From: Syngnathus acus
Taxonomy: Eukaryota; Chordata; Actinopteri; Syngnathiformes; Syngnathidae
NCBI RefSeq assembly: GCF_901709675.1
Contig: NC_051100.1
Location: 3,722,001 to 3,786,000 of the forward strand
DNA: 64,000 nucleotides
Direction: 5' to 3'
The notes beneath the pieces were generated by a model. It saw only the letters and a program-made list of their open reading frames with translations. It searched no databases and was not told the DNA's origin. Positions 1-12,987 of the stretch are shown piece after piece (the first letter of the stretch is position 1; each line of letters opens with the position of its first letter). The position numbers and the translations under genes were made by a program.

Positions 1-973
1 AATGGCTCTGTAGCCGTCACTTTGTGTAGGCATAAAAAAGCAGGACTAACGATTACGCGGTCAATAATTTTCAGCGAAAACTTGGTTGGGAGGAATTTAA
101 AATAGGGCTACCTCCTGTTTCACTCTTCTCTCAAATATGGCGTCTAAAAATGCCATCTAGTGGCCGACAGTGGAATTACACCAAAACAGACAGGTCTGCG
201 AAGTAAATATGCTGTCTGTATAAATTGTACTTTATTGTACTGTAGTTTTTCACCCTGTGACTTTTTAGCAGAACTTTTTTTTTTTTGTCAACAAGCCATT
301 AAAAAGTACATTTTCTGTGATGTGCAACATTTAAGCTGTTCATTTATTTTAACAACGCGCAGTAGCAATTAGCCAGTGGGCGGCTAACGTCATTTTCATC
401 TACTTGGACTTGTCTTTAAAAGGCTACCTTTTTCCGTTAAAAAGAAGCAGATTAGGGATTTTTTATAGGCTCTAAATGAGAAAGCCTCAAATCAAGGTCA
501 AATCGGGCACACCATCCGAGAATTGATTCTCTCATTTTCTTCTATTGCTTTACTCACCACATTTGCAGTTTTATAAGCTTTCCTGCAAGTGAAGCTTTAT
601 ACCAGCACCTTTAATATCACTCCTACATGCTGCTTGTAAACTTTTCGATTTGATAAACACATCTTTCTCTTGGCAGATTAACTTTGCGACAAACACAAAT
701 ATGCAATAAAACCTCACTCACTTGTTTTATTGCATATACGGTATTTCTCATCTGGCAAAGGGCAGATGGGAAAAAAGCAATCGTAAAGGGAGCGAGCATC
801 TTCAAATATAAATAAATGACACAGCCAGAACTTGTTTGCCTTTTGTTCTTCTTTTAATAATCTTCGAGTGGTTCTGATACAACTGCTTTCTAATCATATC
901 TGTGCTTTTCTCGTCAACTCTATCGTCTGTCTGGCAGCAAATCGACCCTGTGTAATATGTGTCGCCCGCACAG
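1..973. other. Intron upstream of the first visible exon
   Basis: AT-rich non-coding sequence with no exon-like open frame bounded by splice sites. It is presumed to be the 3' part of the intron that separates the EC4 exons. The acceptor at 971-973 is only moderately pyrimidine-rich. Confidence 0.7.
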
Positions 974-1123
974 ATGGTGGCGTCGGACGGCGTCCAACGG
1001 AGCGGCCCCGTTACCGTCAACATCTTAGTAATCGACGCCAATGACAACACGCCCACGTTTGCTCAGGTGTCATACAGCGTGGACTTATTCACAGACATGC
1101 AACCTGGCGAGACGGTGCTGCAG
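974..1123 (+). CDS. pcdh15: pcdh15 exon: end of EC4, EC4-EC5 linker, start of EC5
   Basis: This 150-nt exon is in phase 0 at both ends (50 codons), with acceptor ...CGCACAG and donor CAG|GTAAAG. It encodes the last strand of EC4, the calcium-binding linker DANDNTPTF, and the first strand of EC5 ([14 protein letters not shown]). A stop codon at 953-955 in the same frame excludes a longer upstream exon. The linker keeps all acidic and Asn positions of a canonical DxNDNxP motif, so the EC4-EC5 junction should bind calcium. Confidence 0.9.
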
Positions 1124-1955
1124 GTAAAGAAAAAACATTTCTGACTTCAGAAACTCATGACTAGTTGATTTGAAATGTGATTGCTTGAAGAAAATATTGA
1201 TTTTGAAGACCAGATCAGATTGTCATGGAGACATGTAGAGGCTGACATCTGATTGGACGAAAATCCACAATGCAAAACAATGCAGTTAAAAAAAATAAAA
1301 AATACGATGCATGCGTACAATTGGAATTTTTCATTTTTTTTCCGATCTACCTACTCTGATTATGTTACTGGATTGGGGACATTATCTCCGCTGATTGCAT
1401 TCGTGCGCTGGCTTTAAATATTATTGTTTGATTGCAGCTGTGCACAAACATGCCGCCGCCAATTAATAACCAGGCCGTCCTCAAAATCTAAATCCATAAC
1501 CCCATTTGGCCAAATCCACTCATGCAGGGAGTTCCATCTTTCTCATTTCCTTTCTGTTCGGAGTCCGACCGCGCTCGTTTGTCTTTCTGTCTGACTTGGA
1601 AAGGTCGAGTTTAATCTGTTTTAAAGAAATGTCCGTTTGGCCTCGACGAAATGAGGCCAGCGGTCGTGGCGTGTTGAGTGTGTGCGCGTAACTGGTTTTT
1701 ATAAGCCCGCTTTATGAAAAATGTGTAAGCAGGCAAGTTTTATGTTTGATGCCGTCGAATCATTGGCTGATCCGGACGTTTTGAAATCAAAGCGAGATCC
1801 AAACCTTTATTGATCTCGATTGTCGATGAGGATTTATCGTCAACGCAGCATGGATCGCTTTAAAAACGGGCTTTTCTGTTTGGTAGTCGCCAGACATCCA
1901 AATTGTCTCAAGTCATTTTCACGCTCTGTTTGCTTCTGTCTTCCTGCGTCAAAAG
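1124..1955. other. Intron
   Basis: 832-nt intron with donor GTAAAG and acceptor TCAAAAG. I see no repeat or further exon in it. Confidence 0.85.
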
Positions 1956-2149
1956 TTAACGGCGGAAGATGCTGACGAGGGGCTAAACGGACTGGTGACC
2001 TACGAGATCCTGGCCGGGGCTCAGGGACATTTTGTCATTAACAATCGCACGGGCCGCATCACAGTGGCACCCGGTGTCAGCCTCGCCGTCGGACGATCTT
2101 TCGCGCTGACCGTCAAGGCGTCTGACAACGCGCCAGAGTCCCTCAGAAG
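1956..2149 (+). CDS. pcdh15: pcdh15 exon: EC5 body
   Basis: This 194-nt exon starts in phase 0 and ends two bases into an Arg codon (donor AG|GTACGC). It encodes [12 protein letters not shown], the sequence [18 protein letters not shown] with a possible N-glycosylation site (NRT), and [15 protein letters not shown]5 keeps DADEGLNG. It has no LDRE motif: the segment [11 protein letters not shown] stands in its place, which departs from a classical EC repeat and fits what I recall of mammalian PCDH15. Confidence 0.95.
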
Positions 2150-2230
2150 GTACGCTAGCCTCCACGCCAGTTCCCTTCTGGGATGCTGAACTCAATTTTT
2201 TTTTTTTTTTTTTAACTCTCCTCTTACAAG

Positions 2231-2363
2231 GAGCTCCATCACAACCGTCTATATCGAAGTGCTGCCACCCAACAACCAGAGTCCACCGCGATTCCCTCTG
2301 CTCACGTACAACCTGGAGGTGAGCGAGGCCACGAGGATCGGCGCCATTCTGCTCAATATGCAG
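2231..2363 (+). CDS. pcdh15: pcdh15 exon: end of EC5, non-canonical linker, start of EC6
   Basis: 133-nt exon. Its first base completes an Arg codon and it ends in phase 0 at CAG|GTGAGT. It encodes [10 protein letters not shown], then [12 protein letters not shown] where a classical repeat would have DxNDNxPxF, then [19 protein letters not shown] opening EC6. The linker has no Asp and so should bind calcium poorly or not at all at this position. The upstream intron is only 81 nt (2150-2230) and includes a T-tract. Confidence 0.95.
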
Positions 2364-2571
2364 GTGAGTTGTTGACGTCGGTGCAAAAATGAGCCTCTCT
2401 CACCTCACCCAAACTTAAAAAATGCTGTACATACTAGTCGGAACGTCCTTCTTTGCTTGAGTCTTTCTTCATCTACCCATCCATATGTTCATGCTCGATT
2501 CGGCCGCTCAGCCTTGGACCTTAATGGCATTTTAGGACCTTTAAAGGCCCGACGTTCTTTTCTCCCTCCAG

Positions 2572-2651
2572 GCCACCGACAGAGAAAACGACCCCATCGC
2601 ATATCACATCCAGAGCGGGGATTCCCAGAAGGTGTTCAACCTCTCTGAAAC
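2572..2651 (+). CDS. pcdh15: pcdh15 exon: EC6
   Basis: 80-nt exon with acceptor CCTCCAG and donor AAAC|GTAAGT, starting in phase 0 and ending two bases into a Thr codon. It encodes [20 protein letters not shown] and VFNLSET. The ATDREND stretch supplies the DxD-type calcium ligands of EC6, and NLS is a possible glycosylation sequon. The upstream intron is 208 nt. Confidence 0.93.
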
Positions 2652-5609
2652 GTAAGTCTGGTGGCCAAAAGTCGGTATATTTTCATATGACGTGGAATTG
2701 TCTGTATTGACATTTGATGTATTGGATCGAGTGCGCTAACCTGCTTTGACGCCGCAAAGGATCCTAATGGAAGCGCTCGCGGGAACATACTTACTTGAAG
2801 TCGGGGAAACTCACTGTGCGGTTTGAGCTGCACGCTCAGCTACTTTTCTCCTGTCTGCAAGCGTCCTCTTTTCAAGCCCCTTTGCTGTCCCCGAGACGAG
2901 GAACGCCTCGTGTCGCACTTCTCGGGAAAGGGAAGTCGGCGTAAGACTCGAGAGGCTGATTTGAAAGCGGAAATCTTAGCTGGAAAGCTACGAGAAATGT
3001 CAATGTGGAGTATCGAGATTCAGGCGAATAAAACATTGAGGAATCATGAGTAGTCCTGGTAAGATCCAAATCCAACTCCCAAAAATGATGCCACCACTTT
3101 TATTACCTCTGTGGAGGACATGAAACACAAATAGATGTCTGCAACTCGTCTTTCGCTCAAAATCAATATCGGCATATAAAGATCCCGGCCTGTCGCGCGG
3201 TGAGGAAACCCCATGAAATATTAAGGTGCCTTTTTACCGTCTCGTAAATGAGAAAGTCAATTTGGAGGGTCAAGACGCGAGGAGACTCGAGATGCTCGCA
3301 CATATCTCAGCCGCCTGTTTTTGTCTCTTATATAATTTTATAGAGCGCCGTCTAACCATTTATTGGATATTCAACTAGTCAGCAAAACTGTGTGTTTCAT
3401 TCTAATTACGATACCGTGTTGGGTAGCACCGATTTCCCAACTCTGTCATTGTGATTCCCACAGTAGTGCTGGCGAGCAGCTAACAGCTGCCGGCGACTTA
3501 TATGCTAACAACAACAAGCTGTTGTTTTAGGCTACCAATATGCTTGAAAGTTAAGTCACACCATTACGAAATAGAAGCAACAGTATACTCGTGCTGTTTG
3601 GGTTTTTATAATGAAGCTACCGAGAAGGACAAGAATAGTATAGAGGATTAATGAATAGATTTAGCATACTTAGCGCTTCTTTTGTTAAATTGTTTGCTTC
3701 ATTGTTTGTCGCATCTGTGACTTTGAATGTATGTGGCATTAAAAAGGCGGGCCTTGCCCGGTGAGTGACGTGGGTGTCTGGTGTTGGCTGTTGTGTAAGC
3801 TTAGGTTAGCGTCTGGCCGTCAACAGGCTAATCGTTGTGTTGACTCCCTCGGCATTAAATGTCATGCAGATTATTTATGAATGTGCTCATTACGTGTTTA
3901 TTTTGTAAGCGTTCATTCAGTAAAGCGATTAAAAGTGCAGCGCTGGCTGTGTTTATTCCTGGCACATCTGACAATGTCTTACAGCACTTCAATGTAACAG
4001 GGAATTCACCGCCTGACATATACAGCACAGTGGGTCGGGCTAAAACACTTCACACACACACCCGAGCAGATGTCGATGTGGCACACTCGAAATTAAGACT
4101 GATTAGCCACGACTCTTGTTTAGTTGGGCATACAATACACCCGCTGAGACTTGTCATTTTTCATGCCTTAAACTCGTCCCCACCATGAGATTCTTGCACC
4201 GACGACCCGCCGCATATGCCGCTGCTTGTGTTCAGCTAATATGACAAATTAGCACTCCAGTCCATTGCTCCCTTTACCGGGTTCCCCTGAGATGGATGCC
4301 ATAGCCGCAGAAGCAACACAGCGACATAGCCTTACATTTTTTTTTGTAGGTGGGAGATACCAGAGCAGGAGTTGTAAGTGTGCCAAAACACTGGCATGAA
4401 GTCCAACTGCACATAATTCAAAGACTCACCCTGTCTAGTCCCCCTCGCTGACCCTTTTATGACCACATAAGCCCGACAACTTCCAGCAGGATAACCGTAA
4501 ATTATCCGTTTCTTCGCACTGTATAGATAGTCAACTGCTACGTTCATAAAATAGACTTAGCTTGTAGCGCAGACGTTTGATTGATACCGTCTGTGCGGCC
4601 GTATCATATCATAGTGTCCGCCGCTACGCTGTCTATATTGATTCACATTCTTTCACTGCATCATTTATCCCCGTAAACCTGAACAATGGTCAATGTATCA
4701 TTCCCCAAATGTAGAAGTCAAGTCAGTTTACAGCCATTAATCCTGTCATTAGCATGAATCATTAGCGTGACAGCTGTACATTTATCACACGGGAGGTCTT
4801 TTTCTTGGCTTAAAGCTCCTTTTTTTTTTTCCCCCCCTTAGCTACGCCTCATTTGAATTTTCTTCTACCGGCAATAGCTCAAATAAAATAAACATTGTCC
4901 AGTCATAAACCAAAATGTTCAGCCAAAAAGCTTTGTGTTAGTTAACTAGCGCTCGGACTGTAGCGCATGGTTGAGAAGAAAAAAAATCTTTTTTTTCCCC
5001 CCCCTCTCCACCTCATTTGAATTTTCTTCGACCAGCAATAGATAAAATAAACTTTGTCTATTCTTAAAACAAAATGTTCAACCGAGAATCCGTTAGCTTT
5101 GTGTTAGCTAACTAGTGCTCGGACCATAGCGCATGGTTGAGAAAAAGAAAAAAATCCACAAATGTCATTGATGAATGAAAAGGTCGCACAGCTAGTCACA
5201 ATGTGGTCCACCGTAGCCTTCGATTAGAATGGGAAAGGAAAAGAACAGGACAACGGGGAGTTGCACCACTCATTATTCTCTTAGCCCCGGTGTTCCGCTG
5301 CATTTTGTTTGCGGTCCTGGCGGATTCTCTCCTGCGCTGCATTGTGTTGTGTGTGCTCACTGTTTGTATTCATGCACCCGCTGCCATGTCTTACGACCGT
5401 GTGTGCGTGCAAAAATCATTCCACGTGCTGCTCTTGGGAATGCGCAGGCTGCCTCCCTGCCAACAAATTATAGCTTGCACACATCTGACATATTCATGTG
5501 CTTACTCGGGGCAAATAAAGGCAGGGACAGACCAAAGTCCTTGAGTGGATGTTGTTTGGTGAAAATCAGCATAAATGTGTTGCTTTCAATATTTGGATTC
5601 CCTCCACAG
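2652..5609. other. Intron splitting EC6, with a tandem duplication
   Basis: 2,958-nt intron. Its main internal structure is the tandem duplication at about 4820-5155, listed separately. The rest is AT-rich unique sequence, and I see no further exon. Confidence 0.8.
4820..5155. repeat. Intronic tandem duplication of about 168 bp
   Basis: Two diverged head-to-tail copies (about 4820-4988 and 4989-5155). Each starts in a T-tract then C-tract, passes through CTCATTTGAATTTTCTTC, then ATAAAATAAAC, AAAATGTTCA, GCTTTGTGTTAG, and ends in GCGCATGGTTGAGAA followed by an A-rich tract. The copies differ by scattered substitutions and small indels, so the duplication is not very recent. Confidence 0.9.
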
Positions 5610-5703
5610 GATCGGTCTTCTCATCTTGAAAAAATCGCTGGACAGAGAAACCAACGATCGCTACCGTCTGGTCGTTACTGCCTCGGATGGCAACCCTGGA
5701 GGG
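5610..5703 (+). CDS. pcdh15: pcdh15 exon: EC6, LDRE segment
   Basis: 94-nt exon with a strong acceptor (CCCTCCACAG) and donor GGG|GTAAGC. Its first base completes the split Thr codon and it ends in phase 0. It encodes [18 protein letters not shown], then [16 protein letters not shown] is the second calcium-ligand motif of EC6. The residue pair after SET reads Thr-Ile, where I recall Thr/Ser-Gly in mammals; this is a minor difference. Confidence 0.95.
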
Positions 5704-7684
5704 GTAAGCTGCTTTATTGCCGCCATCGCCCTAAAACTCAGTGATGATCTAATACATCAAAAACATATGAGCCACCTCAAATAATTCTCTGTAATCCCGC
5801 AACCCTCAGATAGTTTCCCCCTTAAGACAAGTTTCTCTGCTTCCTACTGATCATCAAATAAACCATCTTAATTTAATTAGACGTCATCTCAGCAGACCAA
5901 CTTTGGTCAGTTGTCTCCATTCCACGCCGAGGGGAAATGTGGTCTCCTCCTTTGTTGAGTCTGATCTGAAGCATCTCTTTATTCCCCGGCACTGAGTGAT
6001 GATGAATAGATTTTTTTTTTCTTTTTGCAGGAAGAGTGTAGGAAGTGATCGGGAGGCAACGGGGCTATTCATCTCACTCGAGATGGAGAGATTGTATGAG
6101 CCAATAACCTTTACCTAAGTTTTGCCGGTTTTTAGAACGAGGCGCTGAAGAGGGAAGCATCTGAGGCACAAAATAAATTGCCGCGTGACTCAGGTGTGCC
6201 AAATGTCAGCGGCGCGATGAAAAGGTGTCACAACAGGAGGGGAGCTAAACGAGGAAGGGGGCGAAGGGAGCGCGTCATCTGCGAGACAAAGTACTGCGGG
6301 GAAGGTCGGAAACAAAAGATCAAAATTATGCACCAAAGTTGGGAGGGACGGAAATTCTGGGTTTTAAATGGTAATTAGCTTTGGATTGTGGTAACCATGG
6401 TAACTTATCATGACACGAACGCAGACTGTCGTCGAGTTTAACAAATTGGTCTTAAACCGGAAGGTTTTCGGATACGAGAGCAGGAAATGAGTTTCCTTTG
6501 CAAGGTGCGGGTGCCCGAATTTAAAGGTCGAGAGGTGAGCTCGGTCACTTGAGAATCAGAAGAGTAGACGTGGGACACGCTGTAAGTGCCCTTCGAGTTC
6601 TTCAAGTGGAGCTGGAGGAAGACGGGGGAGGGCTGGGCTACCGAAGCTAAGAGGGTGAAGTGACCCTGACATTTTTAGAATTCAAATCGTTTTATGGCTT
6701 TGTGACACAAGAGTGAAATTACAAACATTATTAGCCAGTTAAAATCACAAGTTGCCCCAGCTCGAGTCAGTGTGACCAATTCCCAAAATCAGTATTCCCA
6801 AGTGTGAAGTCTGTGATCCCGACCCACCTCGCGGGCTCAAACATCAGCAGGGATAACGTTTTTTTGCCCTCACGACATGAGTCCGAACAGCATGATCTTA
6901 TCCACGTCTTCCGGTCAGGCTTGTCACCTCCGCGTCCTTTCAGATACCACGGAGCGCCGGCGTTTGATTTGAAATAGATAATAGCCGCTCGTTAATCAGG
7001 CTCTCGGCTCTTACGGCTTTTGTTGAGAAATTTCGCACCAGGGCGCTGACACTAATTGGCTCTTGTGCAAAGTGAAAAATAAATAGAGCCTGTCACCGGC
7101 ACACTGTTGTTAAAGATACCCCGGTATTGCATCCCGTCGTCAAGCCGGCCTCGTGTGCGACGCTTTCCAGCGTGTCAGCTCCCGTGTGAATGTCTGTAAT
7201 TACTCCTGAACAAAGCAAACAACAATTGCGCAAATCCCCGCGAGGGCGTCGAGATAGACGAACTAGATCGTTTCCTCTGGGATGGACTCGGCTCAAGCGC
7301 CGGGGTAAACTTCAAACGGGTCCGGTGGGAACCGCAGCTAGGGCCGACCACTCCCACTTCTCGAGATTCCCTCCAAGACGGAGCGTTTATTCCGTGATTA
7401 GCATACGGCTTTCTTTCCTGTCAGTCATTTTTGCCCAAGACTTCCGCGGTTTCTGCGGTGATGCAGTTGCCAGGCAGCCATTTACAGATGGTGAAAGTCA
7501 TGCATGGATTTGCGGAACGCATAAAGACAAGGAAAGGCAGCTTCATTGACTGTATATGTTAAGGTACAAAACATTTAAAGGCCAAACACAAAAAAGCGAC
7601 ATTTTCCGTTTTTGGCACCGACGTTGAGACGTCGGTTCTTCTCTTCAAACGAATGCAAATGTGGATTTGTGCCCCCCCTCTCAG
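5704..7684. other. Intron
   Basis: 1,981-nt intron with donor GTAAGC and acceptor CTCTCAG. It is mostly unique sequence with purine-rich patches near 6170-6660. I see no repeat or coding segment. Confidence 0.8.
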
Positions 7685-7813
7685 ACATCAACAACAACAG
7701 TTGACATAATTGTGACGGACGTCAACGACAACGACCCCGAGTTTGACCCCGCCGCCCCCACAAACTTCACCGTCCAAGAAGAGGAGGCCAATCTATTTGT
7801 TGGACAAGTCAAG
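7685..7813 (+). CDS. pcdh15: pcdh15 exon: end of EC6, linker, start of EC7
   Basis: 129-nt exon in phase 0 at both ends (43 codons). It encodes [10 protein letters not shown], the canonical linker DVNDNDPEF, a possible NFT sequon, and [16 protein letters not shown] opening EC7. The run of acidic residues QEEEA supplies the XEX glutamates. Acceptor CCCCTCTCAG and donor AAG|GTAATC are both good. Confidence 0.96.
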
Positions 7814-10800
7814 GTAATCTTTTTCCGTTTACTCCCTCGTTTTGTTCTTTGGTGCCTCGTATTTCATTTTCATTGCTTGAATTGGACTTAATCATCACCG
7901 TTGATCACGACGACCTTTTTATTAGCGGTTTAAATGAATCGTCCCTGAGCTAATATTGAAACCATGAAATTCTACATGAGAATTAACGTCTATAGCCACA
8001 TAATTGTCGATACCGCAATAAAATCAATTTGTCTTGGTTTTATTGCCCTTCTTCGACAGTCACTGCCCCGCTTTGCATATAAATGGAGGATTAATCTTAA
8101 AATGATGAATAGTGAAACGGATAATTTCATCGAATGTATAGTCTCTTTGATGTTCATATTCAACTTGACCTTATTTTGATATTATTGAAGATGTTTGTAT
8201 GGTGTCAACAGTGTATGGGTAATAGAAAGTGTTTGTTACAATTATGAGGAAAGCTAGTCAATGATGAACACCATGGAAAAAAGACCAACTACTAGGCATT
8301 AACTCAACACAGCGAGCAAAGCATCACCTGAGAGCCAAGTTAATATACTCAACTGCTGATGTCAGCACTTGCCCTTTACACGGAACACATGTTCGGATAA
8401 ATCGATAAAAAGACGAGCGCCATCACTGAGGTTATCAGCCTTCAAGTAGAATAGCGCTGAATGGCCGAGTCATTATTCTAGCTGGGTTGTTGCCATGCTT
8501 TTTGTTTGTGGCTCTGGCAGACTCTCTGCTGGGTTCAATTGTTTCAGACTCGTAACAATACAGTCCCTGTAAATAGAAAAAACAAGAGTCCCTCAAGTGA
8601 GGTGCGGAAATACCGACGATTAGGCCAAATTTGGGCCTTTTTTTTTTCCTCCCTTTCAATCTGAGTCAAATGCCTGATTGTTGGATGTCTCCTGAGCCAT
8701 TATCTTGTGGTGTGGGTTGAGTTGAGAGGAATTTTCCCTCCCAGACCGTTTTGGATTGGACGCTTTGCACTGTTTCGGAATGTGTGAGCCCTCTAGTGGT
8801 ACGTTTAAGAAGAATCACTGCCCAAGTACAGTTCAGTTGTATTTAACTTGAAAGTACATTTGCATTTAATCTATAAGAAAGGTGCATTTGTAACTATTTT
8901 TTTGGGTGAAATTTTTATTTAAAATGTATGTGCAATATTTTTTAATTAATCAGTTTTATGCAGGGGCTCAAAGGTTTCCGGCAAAAGAATGAAAGAATTT
9001 TAATTTATACAATTATTTTTTTGAATACTTGGATGAAAGCAAGACTGACTTTTTGAAGACAAAGAAATGAAGTATTGTTTCATGGCCTAGTCAGTCGATT
9101 GATGTCCCGCCAATGGCGAACGCGTCTCGCATATTGAAGACAAAAGCAAAGTCGGCGAGACCCACAATTAAAGCCTTTATTTTGCTAAACCTCTTTGAAA
9201 TGTAACTTGAAACGAGAGTGGACTCGGTCTTTTCGGCGCAAATGTAATTATTTGTGCATTTCTTATTTGAAACGTACTAATCTACCTGCAAATCCTAGTT
9301 TACAAAGCCGAGTTGCCTTTTACCCCTCCAAGCGCCCGAATCCCGTCGTCCCTTCAGTTTTCCGTGCTCGGCCTTTTCAGGACTACAAAGCAAAGTACAT
9401 TAATTCTAAAGACACGGTATTGCAGAGGTTGGAGATGAGCTTGATCAAGAGACCTTTTTATATTGTCCATGGCAGCGCTGCTCGTTTTGCCAGCGTGGAC
9501 ACGAAAATGAGGTTGGCCATTTTGAGTGATTACTTCACCGCAATCACTCAATCCACTTCTGTATAGAAAGTCAAGAATGGAGGCTTTGTGTTCCCCCTGT
9601 GCAGTTTTCACCAAGGGCACGCTTTCCATAAGAAGACATATAAAGAAAGTATAGTTCAAATAAAACGCTGATGCTAAAATCTGGGGAACATTAAACGGCA
9701 TGTCCTAAAACTTTACAATGCGTCAAGGTGGTCATACACTCAGTTTTTAACTACCGGGCTCTTTTTATTTTTTTTATACGCTTAATTGCTTTGCGCATAA
9801 AAACATGCCTGATTAAGACTATTAAAGCAGTTTGTCCCGTCCCGGAGATTCTTAGGAGTCAAATTGTGAGCCAAATGTGCGCCATTTGCTGACTGTGCTG
9901 CCCTAATTTTATTGACACACTCATAACTGAAAGCACTCGTATCTCAAATCCACTTCTCCCACTGAAATGAATAGAAATGTCATTAATCCGTTCCAGACCC
10001 GTCCAAAAAAACTTTCCTTGAGCTCACATGCCCCGTATTAATAATTTGGTATAATTTGATCATTGTTAATTATCTGCTTCGTTGCCGTTTGTTTATTTGA
10101 GCAGAAAAAAATCCTCAGTAACATTCCTTAAAACGTCGTGCACAGGCCAAGAAAAAAACTATTAAATATTGGTCCTGTTCCAGGATTGTATATATTTTTT
10201 TATCATTGCGAAATTGTCATTTAATTTCCCAGTGAATGATGTATGAATATTAATGACGACATTCAGGCTTGAACATACCAATTTGATGCCGTCAAGCGAG
10301 CAAAACTATCCAGCCTGTAGATTAAGCACACCATTTCTTTTAATCTTTGTCACATATGTACGTGCTTCAAACCTTAAATAAGCTTCACATGAAGGATTGC
10401 ATGGACTAATCAGTTGAGCCAACATTAGTGTCGACTTTTTATTTTGAAGACATTTGAGGAACATTTAACGTACCACGATTGCGATGGTGAAATATTGGCT
10501 TTGGATAAAAGCTCCCAAAAAATGTCACCATGGCCATCTCATTCATTCAAAGCTAAGCAAAAATCAGGAGAAAAATGGTGAAAGGTCAAACGTGAATGAC
10601 TTTATTTATTTATCGCTCTCGACTGGAAGAATAGAATGTTTTTTTCCCTCCCGAGGTTCATTCAAAAGACATCCTTTGTGGTGACAAGCGGGCCTTGCGC
10701 GTTGGCCTTTTGAACCGGCTGCCAACTCATCACAAGGACTCACTCGCGTCTCCCAAGTGACGACAAAGATGTGAGCCCCAATTGCGCCAGCCTTGTTTCA

Positions 10801-11554
10801 ACCGGCGTCTACGGGCTGAGTAAATATGCAAGGTGTTAGAATGAAAAGCCCGGCTCTAATGGATCGTGTTCTGGATCAGATCAAACACAAAACAGCTGCT
10901 GTCAGCCTCCAGGCAAAACGCCTTCACTTTTGAAATGTGCTCCTCATTCGCCGTGAATATTTACCGCTTTGCGCTATTATTGCCTATGTAAATAGTCTTA
11001 CTCACAGTTTACGTCTGCCGGGTCAGGAGGGAAATGAGGTTATTTATGACTTTTGATGTATTTTTCATCCCAGGGCTTTAGCATGCTAATGGCATTGCGT
11101 CATTGACAGCTAGCAAAGCACGGCGGCTTTATTTGTGTCGTGCGTGTCGTACACAAAGTTGAGCTTATTGAAAGTAAAATATTTCAAAGCAAACCAAAGA
11201 ATAAAAGATAGCTTACAAAAGTTGCGTCATCGACTGCTAGCAAGCGCCGTGCCTTGCACTTGATTCACGTCATCAAAAGATAGCTTGCAAAAATGTTATT
11301 ACAGTGCAAGAAATTTTGAAAATATTATGTAAGACTTCAGTTAGGATTTATAACACAGTATAAATTCAAATCTGCATTTGAAAGTATTCTCACTTGAGGC
11401 TGACTTCATTTCAGCGGAACTAAAAAGGCTGCAGCTTTCACATGGTAGTAATTCCCAGCTAAAAGCGCATCTAATCACCGCATGTATTCATGTAGCTAGC
11501 ACACAAAGGTAATATCTCAATCTCATCGAACCCTTCTGTCTCTGATCCCCGCAG
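7814..11554. other. Intron
   Basis: 3,741-nt intron, AT-rich, with no repeat family I could define and no exon-like segment. Open frames here lack flanking splice sites and protein-like composition. Confidence 0.8.
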
Positions 11555-11860
11555 GCCACAGATCCAGACGCGGGGGCTAACGGCCAAGTGAGCTACCGTG
11601 TCGTCAATCATCCCGCCTTGTTCGTAATCACCTCCAACGGCAGCATCTACACTCGGGTACCGCTCGATCGCGAGCTCAAGAGCAGCTACGATCTGGTGAT
11701 CGAAGCGTCCGACGGGGCCGTGGACCCCCGGCGCACCACCTTGACCCTGACGGTGCAGGTGACGGATATCGACGACAACAGCCCGGTGTTCTCTCAGCCG
11801 ACGTATGTGGTCAACGTGCCCGAGAACAGCCCGGTCGGAACCGTCATCCTGACGCTCAGC
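11555..11860 (+). CDS. pcdh15: pcdh15 exon: EC7 body, linker, start of EC8
   Basis: 306-nt exon, phase 0 to phase 0 (102 codons). It encodes ATDPDAGANGQVSYRV, SNGSIYTRVPLDRELKSSYD, VIEASDGAVDPRR, the linker DIDDNSPVF, and NVPENSPVGTVILTLS of EC8. All EC7 calcium motifs (DPDAG, LDRE, DIDDN) are present, so the EC7-EC8 joint looks fully canonical. NGS is a sequon. The exon is clearly more GC-rich than the introns beside it. Confidence 0.97.
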
Positions 11861-12987
11861 GTGAGTGTGTGCTTGCTCATTATACATATCGATAGTTTAG
11901 CGGACTCCGTCTTTAGATTGTCTCCTCTGTCAAATGTCACTGCGCATTTCTTCCCCCCCGCCCCTCGGCACGCGAAAGGAAACGTCAAATATGCAAAGCA
12001 AACGGAGTGGAGGAATGAGTAATTGCTGGCACATTGTAAGCGACAATTTCCGCAGCGGTAGGAGGTAAAAGGAGAGAAAGCGAAGGGCGAAGGGTTGAGT
12101 GAGTGACATTCATCTGCCTCAACCGAGAGTGGACACTCGCAGAGTGATCACAAGACAATAAGATTGGATGTTATCTCCAAGGACACATATTTCAACGGAA
12201 TGCATAAAGGGCTCACGCAAGCATACATATATGCGTGTTATTGCAAATGATTCATACGTTTACGAGAGATAATTTCATCCCGCGAGTACCGATACGCGGT
12301 AATCTTTACTCCATGGTATAATCGAATCCGAATGTATTACCCTACAAAATCTAGTCGTCCATAAAATAGCAGCACGCACGTTTGTTGTTTATGCGTATAG
12401 TATGTCCAAAATGTGCAGCCTGAAACACGACGCCCTTTACTTGAACCCCATTTCGACATCTATAAATGATTATAGATAGGTGGCTCTCAAACTTTACATA
12501 CCAAGTACCACCTCAAAAAATATAAGGACCACCATCATGACTATGATTAAAATGTACAATGACCCATGGGTTTATAAAAACCAAGGAAGCCAGAATCAAA
12601 TAAATATACTATATACATATATATATATATATTATATTTTATTTTATGTATATATTAAATTTACAACATTTTTAACTCATCTCCATTTGAATTATGTCAC
12701 CTTTCAGTCGAGTACTGGTTTCCTTATCACGATTGGATCCCGTGCCGCATTACCAGTACAGCAGAACGTGTGGTAGCGTTATATAATGTAAGTGAGCTTC
12801 TGTGAGTGTAGAAAGCCCTCAAGCATATCAGTGAGTAACACAGGCTGCCAACCCCTTGAGGGAGGCGCTCGACAATTCCTTCATGCCACGGTAGTGACGC
12901 AATACCGCCTCCGAAGGTACAAAGCAGAACTGCAAGCGTTTCATGTTTGTGTGCTTGAACTCTTCAGGGTTTGTTTTTTTATCCCAG
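11861..12987. other. Intron with a TA-rich microsatellite
   Basis: 1,127-nt intron. A TA-rich low-complexity tract lies at about 12606-12660. The acceptor region (TTTGTTTTTTTATCCCAG) is strong. Confidence 0.8.
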
